From: Fidelibacterota bacterium
GTDB taxonomy: Bacteria > Fidelibacterota > UBA8477
Length of the DNA stretch: 26,455 bases
Reading direction: 5' to 3'
Assembly (NCBI GenBank): GCA_021734045.1
Contig: JAIPJR010000040.1
Coordinates: 1 to 26,455, forward strand
Shown: piece by piece, positions 1-8,997 of the stretch
Layout of the letters: each line of letters starts with the position of its first letter
Position numbering within the stretch: position 1 is the first letter of the stretch
Program-made: the position numbers and the translations under genes
Notes under the pieces: generated by a model
Told to the model about the DNA's origin: nothing
What the model saw: the letters and a program-made list of their open reading frames with translations, nothing else
The model's database searches: none

Positions 1-523
1 TCTTGAAAGAAATTGAAACGTGGTCCGAGTACTGCTGATCCACCAACTGGGCAGAATAGGTCTCGATGATCCGGTAAACCAGGTTGGATTGCTCGAAACT
101 GGCATCGCAGGACATTAATATCATGGGAATAAACTTTTCGGTTCGAAGCAGCGGTAATGCTTCCTGTACAACACCGCCATAAGCTCTTATCAGGCCACCT
201 TTACCCAGTTTAATGCCACCAAAATAGCGCGTTACCACCGCCAGCACATTGGTGATACCCTCACCAGCTAAAACAGTATAAATCGGCTTTCCAGCAGTAC
301 CCGCTGGTTCGCCATCATCATTCACTCTGTGCACCATCTCATCATCAGTTCCTATAACAAACGCATAGCAGTGGTGGGTGGCACCGTGCTCCCGTTTTCG
401 TACCAATTCCAGCTGTTCGAGCGCTTCAGCTTCGGACTTGATGGGAAAAATATCGGCAATAAATCGGGAGCCCTTGACTTTGAGTTCGTGCTGTATTGTT
501 GTAGTGGGTTGATGCCAGGTCAT
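1..523 (-). CDS. yigZ: YigZ/IMPACT family protein, C-terminus cut by window edge
   Basis: My translation of the minus strand from the ATG at 523 gives 174 residues and then runs off the left edge. The N-terminal UPF0029/IMPACT domain is clear: DDGEPAGTAGKP at about residues 69-80 and RYFGGIKLGKGG at 99-110 are the hallmark motifs. Family members are about 200-210 residues, so only the end of the second domain is missing. Mammalian IMPACT relatives modulate the Gcn2 translation-stress kinase; the bacterial role is not established, though a ribosome or nucleic-acid link is usually proposed. The gene starts 19 nt after the stop of the metalloprotease gene, so it is probably the last or a late gene of the DUF512-der-metalloprotease run. 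No strong Shine-Dalgarno sequence precedes the start. Family assignment is confident; function is not. Confidence 0.9.
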   Translation of the reverse strand, partial: MTWHQPTTTIQHELKVKGSRFIADIFPIKSEAEALEQLELVRKREHGATHHCYAFVIGTDDEMVHRVNDDGEPAGTAGKPIYTVLAGEGITNVLAVVTRYFGGIKLGKGGLIRAYGGVVQEALPLLRTEKFIPMILMSCDASFEQSNLVYRIIETYSAQLVDQQYSDHVSISFK

Positions 524-542
524 GGATTTTCTAAAAAACTCG

Positions 543-2123
543 TCAGCGGATATAGGTGAACTTTTTCGTGAATACGCCGTCAGGGGTCCGGAACTGTGCA
601 AAGTAGATACCCGCCGGAAGGTTATGGGGAAAGGGGAGATGCAGTAGATGAACGTCCTCCACTAATTGAAATTCCCGGGAGATAACTTCCTGTCCCAGGA
701 TATTATAAATCTTTCCGGTCACAGTTCCGGCTTTTCCCAAAGTCAAATCGCATAAGATGTTGTCCCGATCGCTGGTCACCGGATTAGGAAAAATGGCCTG
801 AAACGAGGTGGCCAGGTCCAGTGCATTGGTTTGTATGAGAATAATCATTGGATTCGCCGAACTGGCACTGGCATTGGCGGTGGGAAGATAGAGGACGGTG
901 CCACTGTTCACCCGCGTGGCTTTAACCAGATTGGGTGTCAGCGCATTAAGGGATACGAGATTGCCGTTTACAGCCCCAATGGCCAATTGCGTGGCCGTGG
1001 GGACTCCATCATCTGTTTGATTGGTGAGAAAAATGGTGCCTACGCCGGATACCAGATAGCGGTTGTAAAAAATGCTCAGGGGCGGCACGCTGTAGCTGTC
1101 GGTTCGGCCACCGGAAAGGGACAGGTTCACATCCGCGTAGGGAACGGTCGGCAGAAGTGCTGCATCGGGGTAGAGACCATTCTCCTGACCGCGCTCACCG
1201 GTGAATGTATTATAAACGCCGTATAAGCTCAGGGCTTGTTCCAGAGAAGAATAATTCCATCTTGAAGACGCAAGAATCGATTTAAGGTTTTGTACAGGAT
1301 CGCGGGATCCCAATTGCTCCCACAGGTCAGTCATAATGTGTTTCCCGCTACTGAATCCATATACGCGATCCAGAACATAGGGAAATAAACCTTGGCCGTA
1401 CTGGTGATAGGTGTCGTCCAGCCGGGGCGAAGGATTCTGTGAAAATACACTCTGCACGTAGCCCAGGTAGTCATTCACTTCCGGGTAGCAATATTCCTCA
1501 AACCACACGGAGGACATTTCATACCAGTATTGGTAATCTGCGGGGGAAGGGATGGAATAATGCACCTGCACCATGTGGAAAAATTCATGGGCAACGGTGA
1601 CCCGTAATGCGTCCAGACCATGGGTATAATAATTGGTTTCCGCGTAGTCATTATCAATGACCAGATACGCCGGGCTGGTGGTGGAGGAAAAATAGGTCAT
1701 CCCATAGTACTGACCGCCCCAGTTCTTAATGTATATGTCGTATTCCGGACCGTCGGTTGGATCATGAACAGGCAAATTAAATCCCAGGTGATGCACGAGC
1801 ATCGTGAAGGCCGAATCAGCAGCCATTGCGGCTTCAAAAACGAAGCGGGGTGTGCCATCGGGAAGGGTGTCCGTGGTATTCACGGCATGATAGCCGCCGG
1901 TGTCGTAGTGAATTTTAAAATTTCCCGTCGGACTGATGTAGCTGTTTTCCAGTACCGGGCGACCATTCACCAATGCTGCTGGTCGCAGTGCCAGATTACC
2001 GTCACCGAAACCACATTTGACAGAATGAATCCCTTGTCCTGTAACGACCAATGGCTGTACGAATATCAGTAACAGTGTAGAAGAGACTATTTTGAAAAAT
2101 GCATCGCGAACTGAGAAGGGCAT
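543..2123 (-). CDS. Secreted HExxH metalloprotease with T9SS C-terminal sorting domain
   Basis: 526-residue protein. I use the ATG at 2123 because it opens directly on a signal peptide (hydrophobic core about residues 11-28, ending near VVTGQG); an in-frame start at 2192 would add a non-signal leader overlapping der. A zincin motif HEFFH lies at residues 179-183, with WFEE at about 207-210 supplying a possible downstream acidic ligand. This layout resembles the putative metalloprotease family typified by MXAN_6640. The last ~80 residues begin FPNPVTSD, continue with IYNILGQEV and end in a basic strand (FTKKFTYIR), as in type A T9SS sorting domains. The protein is therefore predicted to cross the outer membrane through the Por system and be surface-attached or released. 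It lies 13 nt downstream of der on the same strand. Substrate unknown; the third zinc ligand is inferred, not proven. Confidence 0.8.
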   Translation of the reverse strand: MPFSVRDAFFKIVSSTLLLIFVQPLVVTGQGIHSVKCGFGDGNLALRPAALVNGRPVLENSYISPTGNFKIHYDTGGYHAVNTTDTLPDGTPRFVFEAAMAADSAFTMLVHHLGFNLPVHDPTDGPEYDIYIKNWGGQYYGMTYFSSTTSPAYLVIDNDYAETNYYTHGLDALRVTVAHEFFHMVQVHYSIPSPADYQYWYEMSSVWFEEYCYPEVNDYLGYVQSVFSQNPSPRLDDTYHQYGQGLFPYVLDRVYGFSSGKHIMTDLWEQLGSRDPVQNLKSILASSRWNYSSLEQALSLYGVYNTFTGERGQENGLYPDAALLPTVPYADVNLSLSGGRTDSYSVPPLSIFYNRYLVSGVGTIFLTNQTDDGVPTATQLAIGAVNGNLVSLNALTPNLVKATRVNSGTVLYLPTANASASSANPMIILIQTNALDLATSFQAIFPNPVTSDRDNILCDLTLGKAGTVTGKIYNILGQEVISREFQLVEDVHLLHLPFPHNLPAGIYFAQFRTPDGVFTKKFTYIR

Positions 2124-2136
2124 GTGAAAATTTGGG

Positions 2137-3459
2137 TTATTTGGCGTGAAAATGCAATTGAATCGGCACACCCTGAAATCCAAAAACCTCACGGAATTGA
2201 TTTTCCAGAAAGCGACTGTATTCTGTGGGAATCAGTTTTGGATGGGTGGAGAAAAATACAAAGCGGGGCGGTGCGGCTGAGACCTGATTGACGAATTTGA
2301 ACTTAATCTCTTTGCCCTTCACCGCCGGTGGTTGGCGCTTGGTGAGTATCGTGTCTAAAAACAGGTTCAACTGACGGGTGCTCACTTTCTTGTAGTAATC
2401 GACGTGAACGGCCAGAATTGTCTCCAGCACTTTTTGAATCCGCCGTTTATGCAGAGCTGATATGAAAAGGATGGGATAATGTTTCAGGGTATCGTACTGA
2501 TAAATCATTTCAGCCTGATAATCCCGCATGGTATTGGTCTCTTTTTCAATCAGATCCCACTTGTTCACCACCACGATGAGTCCTTTTTTCGCTTCAATCA
2601 CCTGACTCATGATGCGCTGATCCTGGTTGCCCATCCCTTTTTCAGCGTCAATGAGCATCACCACGATTTCCGCCTGGTCTATGGCGTGCTGGGTTCGCAA
2701 TGCAGAATAATACTCCACAGAGTCATCCAGTTTAGCGCGATGTCGCAAGCCGGCAGTGTCCATGAGGGTAATGGTCTGGCCATAGTACTTAAACTGCGCG
2801 TTCACCGCGTCACGCGTCGTACCGGGAATCGGTGTAACGATTTGCCGCTCTTCACCCAGCAATGCATTGGTAAGGCTGGATTTCCCCGCATTGGGCATGC
2901 CCACAATCGCCAAAGGAATGCTTCCATCCTCCGCTTCATCCGCCCCGATACCCTCGGCTGGCAATAAATCGATTACCTCGTCCAGTAAATCACCCACGGA
3001 GCGGCCATTCAATGCGCTGACACCTGAAACCCGTGCTAGTCCCAGGGAATAAAATTCGGCCAGATCAACCGTCCTGTTTTGATTGTCAACCTTGTTTACC
3101 ACCAGTATTACCGGTTTTTGTGCCCGGCGTAAAATACGGATGACTTCCATATCCTCTTTGGTAGGGCCGACCTGAACATCAACAACGAATAAGATGACAT
3201 CAGCGGATTCCATGGCTGTGACCGACTGACCGCGTACGGCTGAATCAATGGCATCCTCACTACCGGGGATATAGCCGCCGGTATCCACAAGGTAAAAATC
3301 ACGCCCTGCCCAGTCAGCCGGTGCAATCACACGGTCCCGGGTGACACCTTCCGATTGATGGACGATGGCATGTCGCCGCCCCAGTATCCGGTTGAAGAGC
3401 GTTGATTTACCCACATTGGGACGCCCCACAATAGCTACTACCGGTAATTTTACACCCAT
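2137..3459 (-). CDS. der: Ribosome biogenesis GTPase Der (EngA)
   Basis: 440 residues, the normal length of Der, an essential double GTPase that helps mature the 50S subunit. Domain order is G domain 1, G domain 2, C-terminal KH-like domain. G domain 1 has GRPNVGKS at 12-19, DTGG at 59-62 and NKVD at 122-125. G domain 2 has GMPNAGKS at 187-194, DTAG at 234-237 and NKWD at 299-302. All nucleotide-binding motifs are intact. The start ATG at 3459 overlaps the end of the DUF512 gene by 10 nt, which suggests translational coupling. A DUF512 gene next to der is, from memory, also common in Clostridia, so this pairing is probably functional rather than accidental. Confidence 0.97.
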   Translation of the reverse strand: MGVKLPVVAIVGRPNVGKSTLFNRILGRRHAIVHQSEGVTRDRVIAPADWAGRDFYLVDTGGYIPGSEDAIDSAVRGQSVTAMESADVILFVVDVQVGPTKEDMEVIRILRRAQKPVILVVNKVDNQNRTVDLAEFYSLGLARVSGVSALNGRSVGDLLDEVIDLLPAEGIGADEAEDGSIPLAIVGMPNAGKSSLTNALLGEERQIVTPIPGTTRDAVNAQFKYYGQTITLMDTAGLRHRAKLDDSVEYYSALRTQHAIDQAEIVVMLIDAEKGMGNQDQRIMSQVIEAKKGLIVVVNKWDLIEKETNTMRDYQAEMIYQYDTLKHYPILFISALHKRRIQKVLETILAVHVDYYKKVSTRQLNLFLDTILTKRQPPAVKGKEIKFKFVNQVSAAPPRFVFFSTHPKLIPTEYSRFLENQFREVFGFQGVPIQLHFHAK

Positions 3460-4736
3460 TCGGCTAACACCTCCGCCATATCTTCCTGGTGAATTTTTAC
3501 CGGTACACCTAAATATTTTTCAATGTCAGCCCGGGTCAGGTCATCCAGCGTAAGTCCGTCTTCATTAAACATACGGTGAGAAAGATAAACCACATCACCG
3601 ACACCATGATTCTTGAGTTGAACGGAGACATCGCGGCCGGAAAGCAGACCGGTTACCGTGACCATGCCGGCACCCAGCCAGTTATTTGTGATGGGCACCA
3701 GATCCCAGGTAAGATTGCCCACCCGGTTCAAATCAGCACGCATGGTTTGAATCAGAAATTTGTGCGGAAGAGTCCCTGTAGCGAGCGTCATCTTTACCGG
3801 TTTGGATAATGTTTCCGGGAAATCCAGAACCTGCTCCTGGAAATCGTCCGCGAAGGCACGACATTGACCCACACCATTCTCAACCATCAGGTAATCGTCG
3901 TAATAATCACTTTCCGGCATGGGTTCATCGGCTAAGATAAACCATTCATCGCTGAGATAGACAAAGCGCTGACCGTCCGGGCGCCGGTATTGGGCGTCCC
4001 ACTTTTCTGACTGAGGAATCATCTGTCGGGCGTATTCCCGACTTACAGTTGGTATTTGAGGTAGATTCTGGCGCCATTTGGTGAGTCCGACTGGAACAAT
4101 GGAGACCGTTTTCAGCATCGGCTGAAATTGATACAAATCATCAATGGTGCGGAACAGGGTATCGCCATCATTATAACCGGGACAGAGCACAATCTGGGTA
4201 TGAAGTTCAATACCATTGTCTGTGAGGAATTTCAGCTTCTCAAGAATGCGGTCATCTTTACCAAAAAGCATGAGTTTCTGGCGGACGGTGGGGTCCGTAA
4301 CATGCACTGATACATAAAGTGGCGAGAGCCGCTGTTCCACCACACGGTCCAGCTGCTTTTGTCCCATATTGGTCATGGTGACGAAATGACCGTGCAGGAA
4401 GCTGAACCGGTAATCACCATCGCGGAAATTGAGGGATTCCCGTACCCCTGGTGGATTTTGGTCTGCAAAACAGAAAATACAGTCATTGGCACAGGCGCGG
4501 ATACGCATGGGTTTGAACTGAACACCCAAATCGTGATCCGGATCTTTGGTGAGTGAGCGAACCAGGGTTTGGCCGTCACGCTTTTTGAACGCGATTTCCA
4601 ATGCCTCGTCCGCCACGTAGAACTCATAATCAATGATATCATTCAGTCGATGACCATTCAGGGTGAGCAGTTCATCACCGGGCTCCATACCCAGCCGGGC
4701 GGCCAGTCCATGTTTATCTAAATCAATTATTTTCAT
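3450..4736 (-). CDS. DUF512 radical-SAM protein with N-terminal PDZ domain
   Basis: 428 residues from the ATG at 4736. This start begins MKIIDLDKHG and leads straight into a PDZ-like segment (GMEPGDELLTLNG, about 16-28); the longer reading frame back to 4895 only adds unconserved leader and crosses the divergent promoter region. A radical-SAM type CxxxCxxC motif sits at C82, C86 and C89, followed by FADQNPPGVRES, diagnostic of the DUF512 family. The C-terminal DUF512 domain follows (VENGVGQCRAF and ATGTLPHKF are recognisable). The protein probably binds a [4Fe-4S] cluster and SAM, but no reaction is known for the family. It overlaps der by 10 nt, so a role near ribosome assembly or translation is a reasonable guess only. 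Confidence 0.88.
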   Translation of the reverse strand: MKIIDLDKHGLAARLGMEPGDELLTLNGHRLNDIIDYEFYVADEALEIAFKKRDGQTLVRSLTKDPDHDLGVQFKPMRIRACANDCIFCFADQNPPGVRESLNFRDGDYRFSFLHGHFVTMTNMGQKQLDRVVEQRLSPLYVSVHVTDPTVRQKLMLFGKDDRILEKLKFLTDNGIELHTQIVLCPGYNDGDTLFRTIDDLYQFQPMLKTVSIVPVGLTKWRQNLPQIPTVSREYARQMIPQSEKWDAQYRRPDGQRFVYLSDEWFILADEPMPESDYYDDYLMVENGVGQCRAFADDFQEQVLDFPETLSKPVKMTLATGTLPHKFLIQTMRADLNRVGNLTWDLVPITNNWLGAGMVTVTGLLSGRDVSVQLKNHGVGDVVYLSHRMFNEDGLTLDDLTRADIEKYLGVPVKIHQEDMAEVLAEWV

Positions 4737-4922
4737 AGCGGCGGAATATATCCGGACGGGTAGTGTTTTGAAAGCGAATCGATGGGGCATCAATGCCATT
4801 AAATGGGCCAAAATTCCTGTTTCAATGCGCCTGCAAATGTGTATAATGTGGCCCGTCATGGAGCCTGACGCACACCACATATTCAACCCGTTCAACCCAC
4901 CAAATGGAAATCAGTTAAAACC
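4737..4922. promoter_or_regulatory. Divergent intergenic region with candidate -10 box
   Basis: This 186-nt region separates the leftward DUF512-der run from the rightward DUF1015-serA run, so it must hold promoters for both. On the plus strand a perfect TATAAT lies at 4842-4847, about 75 nt before the DUF1015 start. The -35 is poor (TTTCAA at 4820-4825, 16-nt spacer). No convincing -10/-35 pair was seen for the minus strand. No operator repeat was recognised. Confidence 0.4.
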
Positions 4923-6218
4923 ATGAAAATATTCCCTTTCTGCGGAACGATTTATAATCCGGAAAAATTTGAAAATCTAACCCATGTTATTGCTCCACCG
5001 TACGATGTGATTAATCCGGCGGAACGCAGGTTTTTGGTTAATCGATCCCCTTACAATGTGGCACAGCTCATTTTGGGTGAAACCAAGCGTGGGGATTACT
5101 ACGAAGATTCGTTTTACACCAATTCGGGGAAATTGTTTGAGAGCTGGCTTCAGGAGGAAGTACTGGTTCGTCTGGAGCAGCCGGCCATCTACTATCTGCA
5201 TCAGTCTTTTCGTGGTCCCGATGGCTTGAAAAATCTCCGTAAAGGGTTCATCGCCCTCATGCCAATCATGCCTTATGGTGCTGATACGGTTTTGGCACAC
5301 GAACGTACCCACAAGGGTCCGATTCTGGACAGAGAACGGTTGGTGGAAGCCACCAAAATCAATCATAGCCAAATATTTTTCACCTATCAGGATGAGGAAA
5401 ATCGCATTCACCGGCGTCTGGATGAAGCCATTGACAAAGCGATTTTGAAAATTGATGGAGAAGATGACGCCAATGGTGTGGAAAATGTGTGCTATGTGAT
5501 TCAGGATGAGGAGGTGATTCGGGATGTCGCCGATTTGATGGAATCCAAGCCGGTATTCATTGCGGATGGGCATCACCGCTATGAAACGCTGCGAAAATAC
5601 CGGGATTCACAGCGAGAAAAACATGGGATTGATGAGCTGGAAGCCAATTATGTCATGGGGTATTTTTCCTGTGCCAATGATGCAGGGCTGAAGGTGTATC
5701 CTACGCATCGCACGATTCGGGATTTACCGGATTTTACCTACCGGGCATTACGGGAAGGAGTCTGGAAGTACTTCGATTTTTCAGAAGTAGAGTATGAAGA
5801 TGTGGATTTACATCTGGAGAAGCGCTCCTTTTACATGACCGATCCTGATGGGGTCATTTGGCTGTTGACACTCAAGGAGGAATACTACCGGCAGTTGAAG
5901 AAATCGCTGCCTGATCCGTTGCTGGCTGAGATGGATGTGGTGATTCTGGAAGAATTGATATTCAAAAATATCCTGGGAATGGATGACCAGACTATCTCAA
6001 ACCGAACACACATCAATTACCATCATGATATGGATGAATTCTGGGAGGCCATGCGTGGTGGGGACCAGGCGGGCTGGCTCATGAATTATCCCGAATCCCA
6101 ATTGCTATTCGAAGTTGGTAGACGGGGACTGATGCTGCCACAAAAATCCACCTATTTTTTCCCAAAACTCCCAACAGGTGTGGTGATGCGCCGATTCGAA
6201 GAATCCAGTTTGAGGTAA
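4923..6218 (+). CDS. DUF1015 family protein in the serine cluster
   Basis: 431 residues, typical of DUF1015 (COG4198). Hallmarks are APPYDVI at about 24-30, HERTHKGP at 126-133 and ADGHHRYET at 214-222. No signal peptide or membrane segment, so cytosolic. The first ~120 residues are sometimes annotated as ParB-like, from memory. It is followed 56 nt later by an aminotransferase and then serA. DUF1015 genes recur beside serA/serC in Bacteroidota and Clostridia, which ties the family to phosphoserine metabolism without defining the reaction. The ATG is preceded by an A-rich stretch rather than a clear Shine-Dalgarno, and a candidate TATAAT lies about 75 nt upstream. Confidence 0.9.
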   Translation: MKIFPFCGTIYNPEKFENLTHVIAPPYDVINPAERRFLVNRSPYNVAQLILGETKRGDYYEDSFYTNSGKLFESWLQEEVLVRLEQPAIYYLHQSFRGPDGLKNLRKGFIALMPIMPYGADTVLAHERTHKGPILDRERLVEATKINHSQIFFTYQDEENRIHRRLDEAIDKAILKIDGEDDANGVENVCYVIQDEEVIRDVADLMESKPVFIADGHHRYETLRKYRDSQREKHGIDELEANYVMGYFSCANDAGLKVYPTHRTIRDLPDFTYRALREGVWKYFDFSEVEYEDVDLHLEKRSFYMTDPDGVIWLLTLKEEYYRQLKKSLPDPLLAEMDVVILEELIFKNILGMDDQTISNRTHINYHHDMDEFWEAMRGGDQAGWLMNYPESQLLFEVGRRGLMLPQKSTYFFPKLPTGVVMRRFEESSLR

Positions 6219-6274
6219 AGGAAATTACACCGGTATCACACATAAAGGGTTAAAGAAAAGCAAGAAGCAGCATT

Positions 6275-7369
6275 ATGAATCGTAAAAAATTGTTTATCCC
6301 GGGTCCTACCCATGTACTGGACGATACCCTGCAAGCTATGGCGCAATATCCCATGGGCCATCGGAGTCAGGCTTATAAAGATTTGCATTTGAAAGTAGTG
6401 GCAGGAATCCAAAAAGTACTGTTTACGGAACAAACCATTTTGCTCAGCACCAGTTCGGCTACCGGCCTCATGGAGGCTGCAGTGCGGAACCTGGTCCACA
6501 AGCGGGCGGCCAATTTTACCTGTGGTGCGTTCTCTGAGCGGTGGGCTGAGATCACTGATTTGTGTGGTTTACCGCAGGATACCTTCCAGGTTGATTGGGG
6601 GCTGGCCAACAGGCCGGAACAGATTCAGGCTGCACTGGAGACGGGTCGGTATGATGTGGTGACCGTGGTCCACAATGAAACCTCCACCGGTGTTGCCAAT
6701 CCCATGGCAGAAATTGCCGCGGTGGTAAGTACATTTCCCGATGTCCTGCTTTGTGTGGATGCTGTCAGTGGAATGGCCGGACTCCCGTTTTATTTCGATG
6801 AATGGGGTGTGGATGTGGTGTTCGCCAGCGTTCAGAAAGCATGGGCATTGCCGCCGGGATTTTCCGTCATGGCGATTTCAGACAAAGCCCTGGCTCGGGC
6901 TGAACAGACACCAACGGCACAGAAGGGCTTTTATTTTGATCTGAATCGTCTGGCTAAATCGGGTGCCAAAGGTCAGACGCCCATCACACCTTCGATTCCG
7001 CACCTGTATGGGCTGGAAAGTCAGCTGGAACGCATGGCGGCCGAGACACTGGAGACCCGCTTTCAGCGCCATCGGGAAATGGCACAGCGCACCCGCGATT
7101 GGGGAGTGGACCGGTTCGGGTTATTTGCCGAGAGGGGCTATGAATCGGATACGGTGACCTGTTTCTCCAATCGTCAGGGGATAGATTTAAGTAAAATGAT
7201 ACAACTGGCTGACCGTGAGGGCTTTATTGTATCCGGTGGATATGGTGACCTAAAGGGGAAAACCTTCCGGATTGGCCATATGGGTGAACATACACTGGCT
7301 GGTCTTGAAGAGCTTTTGGGTGTGTTGGACGCTATCCTTGCGAAGATGAAAGGCGCTCATTCGAAATGA
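6275..7369 (+). CDS. Class V PLP aminotransferase, probable phosphoserine aminotransferase
   Basis: 364 residues of the alanine-glyoxylate/serine-pyruvate aminotransferase type. FIPGPT at 7-12 opens the fold. HNETSTG (133-139) and VDAVSG (161-166) are PLP-site elements, and SVQKAWALPPG places the Schiff-base lysine at K188. Enzymes of this type either transaminate glyoxylate/serine or act as the phosphoserine aminotransferase in place of classical SerC. The 4-nt ATGA overlap with serA argues for the second role: 3-phosphohydroxypyruvate plus glutamate to phosphoserine. Sequence alone does not exclude a serine-glyoxylate or alanine-glyoxylate activity. No symbol is given because serC proper is a different subgroup. 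Confidence 0.88.
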   Translation: MNRKKLFIPGPTHVLDDTLQAMAQYPMGHRSQAYKDLHLKVVAGIQKVLFTEQTILLSTSSATGLMEAAVRNLVHKRAANFTCGAFSERWAEITDLCGLPQDTFQVDWGLANRPEQIQAALETGRYDVVTVVHNETSTGVANPMAEIAAVVSTFPDVLLCVDAVSGMAGLPFYFDEWGVDVVFASVQKAWALPPGFSVMAISDKALARAEQTPTAQKGFYFDLNRLAKSGAKGQTPITPSIPHLYGLESQLERMAAETLETRFQRHREMAQRTRDWGVDRFGLFAERGYESDTVTCFSNRQGIDLSKMIQLADREGFIVSGGYGDLKGKTFRIGHMGEHTLAGLEELLGVLDAILAKMKGAHSK

Positions 7370-8937
7370 AAATTCTGGTAACCGATCCCATTGTGAAACA
7401 GGGAACAACGATTTTCCGAGAGGCTGGTTTTGAAGTGTTGGAGATCCCATTTAACAACACGGAGCAATTATTAGCAGCCCTGCCAGAAATTGACGCCTGG
7501 ATTATCCGCTCCGGTTCAAAGGTAACGGCCGAATACCTGCAAATTGCACGCAACCTCAAAGTCATTGGCCGCGCGGGTGTGGGGATTGATAATGTGGATT
7601 TAGCAGCAGCGACTCTCCAGGGTGTGGTTGTGATGAATACGCCCAACGGCAACACCATATCTGCCGCTGAACACACGCTGGCTATGATGTTAGCACTGGT
7701 TCGCAATATCCCGGAAGCGGATGCGACAATGAAGCGGGGCGGTTGGGACCGTAAACGCTTCACTGGCAATGAGTTACGCGGTAAAACCCTGGGTGTTGTG
7801 GGTTTGGGGCGTATTGGTCAGGAAGTAATTAAGCGTGCCCAGGTATTTGAGATGGCTGTTTTGGGGTATGATCCGTATGTTGAACCGGAACGAATCGGAC
7901 TGAAGAATGTGGTGGCTGCTACATTGGATGACCTATTGGCTAAATCGGACATTGTGACACTCCATGTTCCCAAAAACAAAGCCACGGAAAACCTCATTAA
8001 CGGTAGGCGTTTAGCCGGCATGAAACCGGGTGCACGGCTTATTAACTGTGCTCGCGGCGGTTTGGTAGATGAATCGGCGCTGGCAGCTGCGCTGGAGAAG
8101 GGTCAGTTAGCGGGTGCGGCCATAGATGTTTTTACGAGCGAACCACCCAAAGATTCGCCCTTATTGAGTGCACCGCATGTGATATTAACCCCGCATCTGG
8201 GTGCTTCTACAGTGGAAGCAGGCGAATCCGTGGCATTACAGGTGTGTGAACAGGTGAGAGATTATCTGACAGAGCAAAAATTGGTGAATGCGGTGAATGT
8301 CCCCATCGCCGATTTGTCCATTCTGAAGCAGTTGGAACCCGGATTAAATCTTGCGAAACGAATGGGCCATATCCTGCACCATTTGATGCCGGGAGCCATT
8401 CGTGAATGCGTTCTGACGTATGGTGGTGAAGCGTCCCATACTCAGCCACTTTTACTATCCAGCTTACAAGGATTACTGAAAGAGCGCCATGATGGGGATT
8501 TGAATCTGATTAATGTGCGCTCAATTGCGGAGCAGCAGGGAATTGATGTGGTGACGGTTAATGATTCGCGGATGGCCGATTTTAGCCACGCCATATCGCT
8601 GCGGCTTAAAGGGGCGGACGGTGTGGCATGTGAATTGGTGGGTTATACGGACCAAGAGGGGATAGGTCGCATCACACGGCTGGATGGCTATAAGATTGAC
8701 AGTAAGCCGGAAGGTGTGTTGCTGCTGATTGAGAATGATGATATCCCGGGTGTGGTTGGTCGCGTGGGGACGTTGCTGGGTGCCGCGCAGGTGAATATCT
8801 CCGGAATTGCCCTGAGTCGCGATAAGAGCAACCAAAAAGCGCTTTCAATCGTGCGGTGTGATCAGGAAGTGGGGGAAGATGTTTTGAAAAAATTGCGATC
8901 AGAGCAGGCAATTCGCCGGGTTTTACAGATAATTTAG
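7366..8937 (+). CDS. serA: D-3-phosphoglycerate dehydrogenase with ACT domain
   Basis: 523 residues, the length of the long (type 1) SerA with an intervening domain and a C-terminal ACT domain. It oxidises 3-phosphoglycerate with NAD+, the first step of serine synthesis. The Rossmann motif GLGRIG lies at 146-151. Catalytic residues are R230 (in NCARGGLVDE), E259 (in DVFTSEP) and H277 (in TPHLGAST). The last ~75 residues (LLLIENDDIPGVVGRVGTLL) are an ACT domain, usually a site of serine feedback. The start ATG overlaps the aminotransferase stop as ATGA, so the two are translationally coupled. gatB begins 60 nt further on. Confidence 0.96.
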   Translation: MKILVTDPIVKQGTTIFREAGFEVLEIPFNNTEQLLAALPEIDAWIIRSGSKVTAEYLQIARNLKVIGRAGVGIDNVDLAAATLQGVVVMNTPNGNTISAAEHTLAMMLALVRNIPEADATMKRGGWDRKRFTGNELRGKTLGVVGLGRIGQEVIKRAQVFEMAVLGYDPYVEPERIGLKNVVAATLDDLLAKSDIVTLHVPKNKATENLINGRRLAGMKPGARLINCARGGLVDESALAAALEKGQLAGAAIDVFTSEPPKDSPLLSAPHVILTPHLGASTVEAGESVALQVCEQVRDYLTEQKLVNAVNVPIADLSILKQLEPGLNLAKRMGHILHHLMPGAIRECVLTYGGEASHTQPLLLSSLQGLLKERHDGDLNLINVRSIAEQQGIDVVTVNDSRMADFSHAISLRLKGADGVACELVGYTDQEGIGRITRLDGYKIDSKPEGVLLLIENDDIPGVVGRVGTLLGAAQVNISGIALSRDKSNQKALSIVRCDQEVGEDVLKKLRSEQAIRRVLQII

Positions 8938-8997
8938 GTGATTGACGCGACTATTTTAACCACCGGAACCGGGGTGGTGAAGCGTGAGGATGAATTT

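Noticed and set aside
831-2072. Open frames on the plus strand (831-1226 and 1620-2072) opposite the metalloprotease gene
   Set aside because: They are antisense to a gene with a clear signal peptide, HExxH motif and sorting domain; their translations show no family features and no ribosome-binding sites.
2479-2967. 162-codon plus-strand frame inside der
   Set aside because: Shadow of der; its histidine-rich translation has no recognisable domain.
4737-4895. N-terminal extension of the DUF512 protein back to 4895
   Set aside because: The extra 53 residues are unlike the family and cross the divergent promoter region; the PDZ domain begins right after the ATG at 4736.
4977-5576. 199-codon minus-strand frame opposite the DUF1015 gene
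   Set aside because: Antisense to motif-bearing DUF1015 sequence; no family features.
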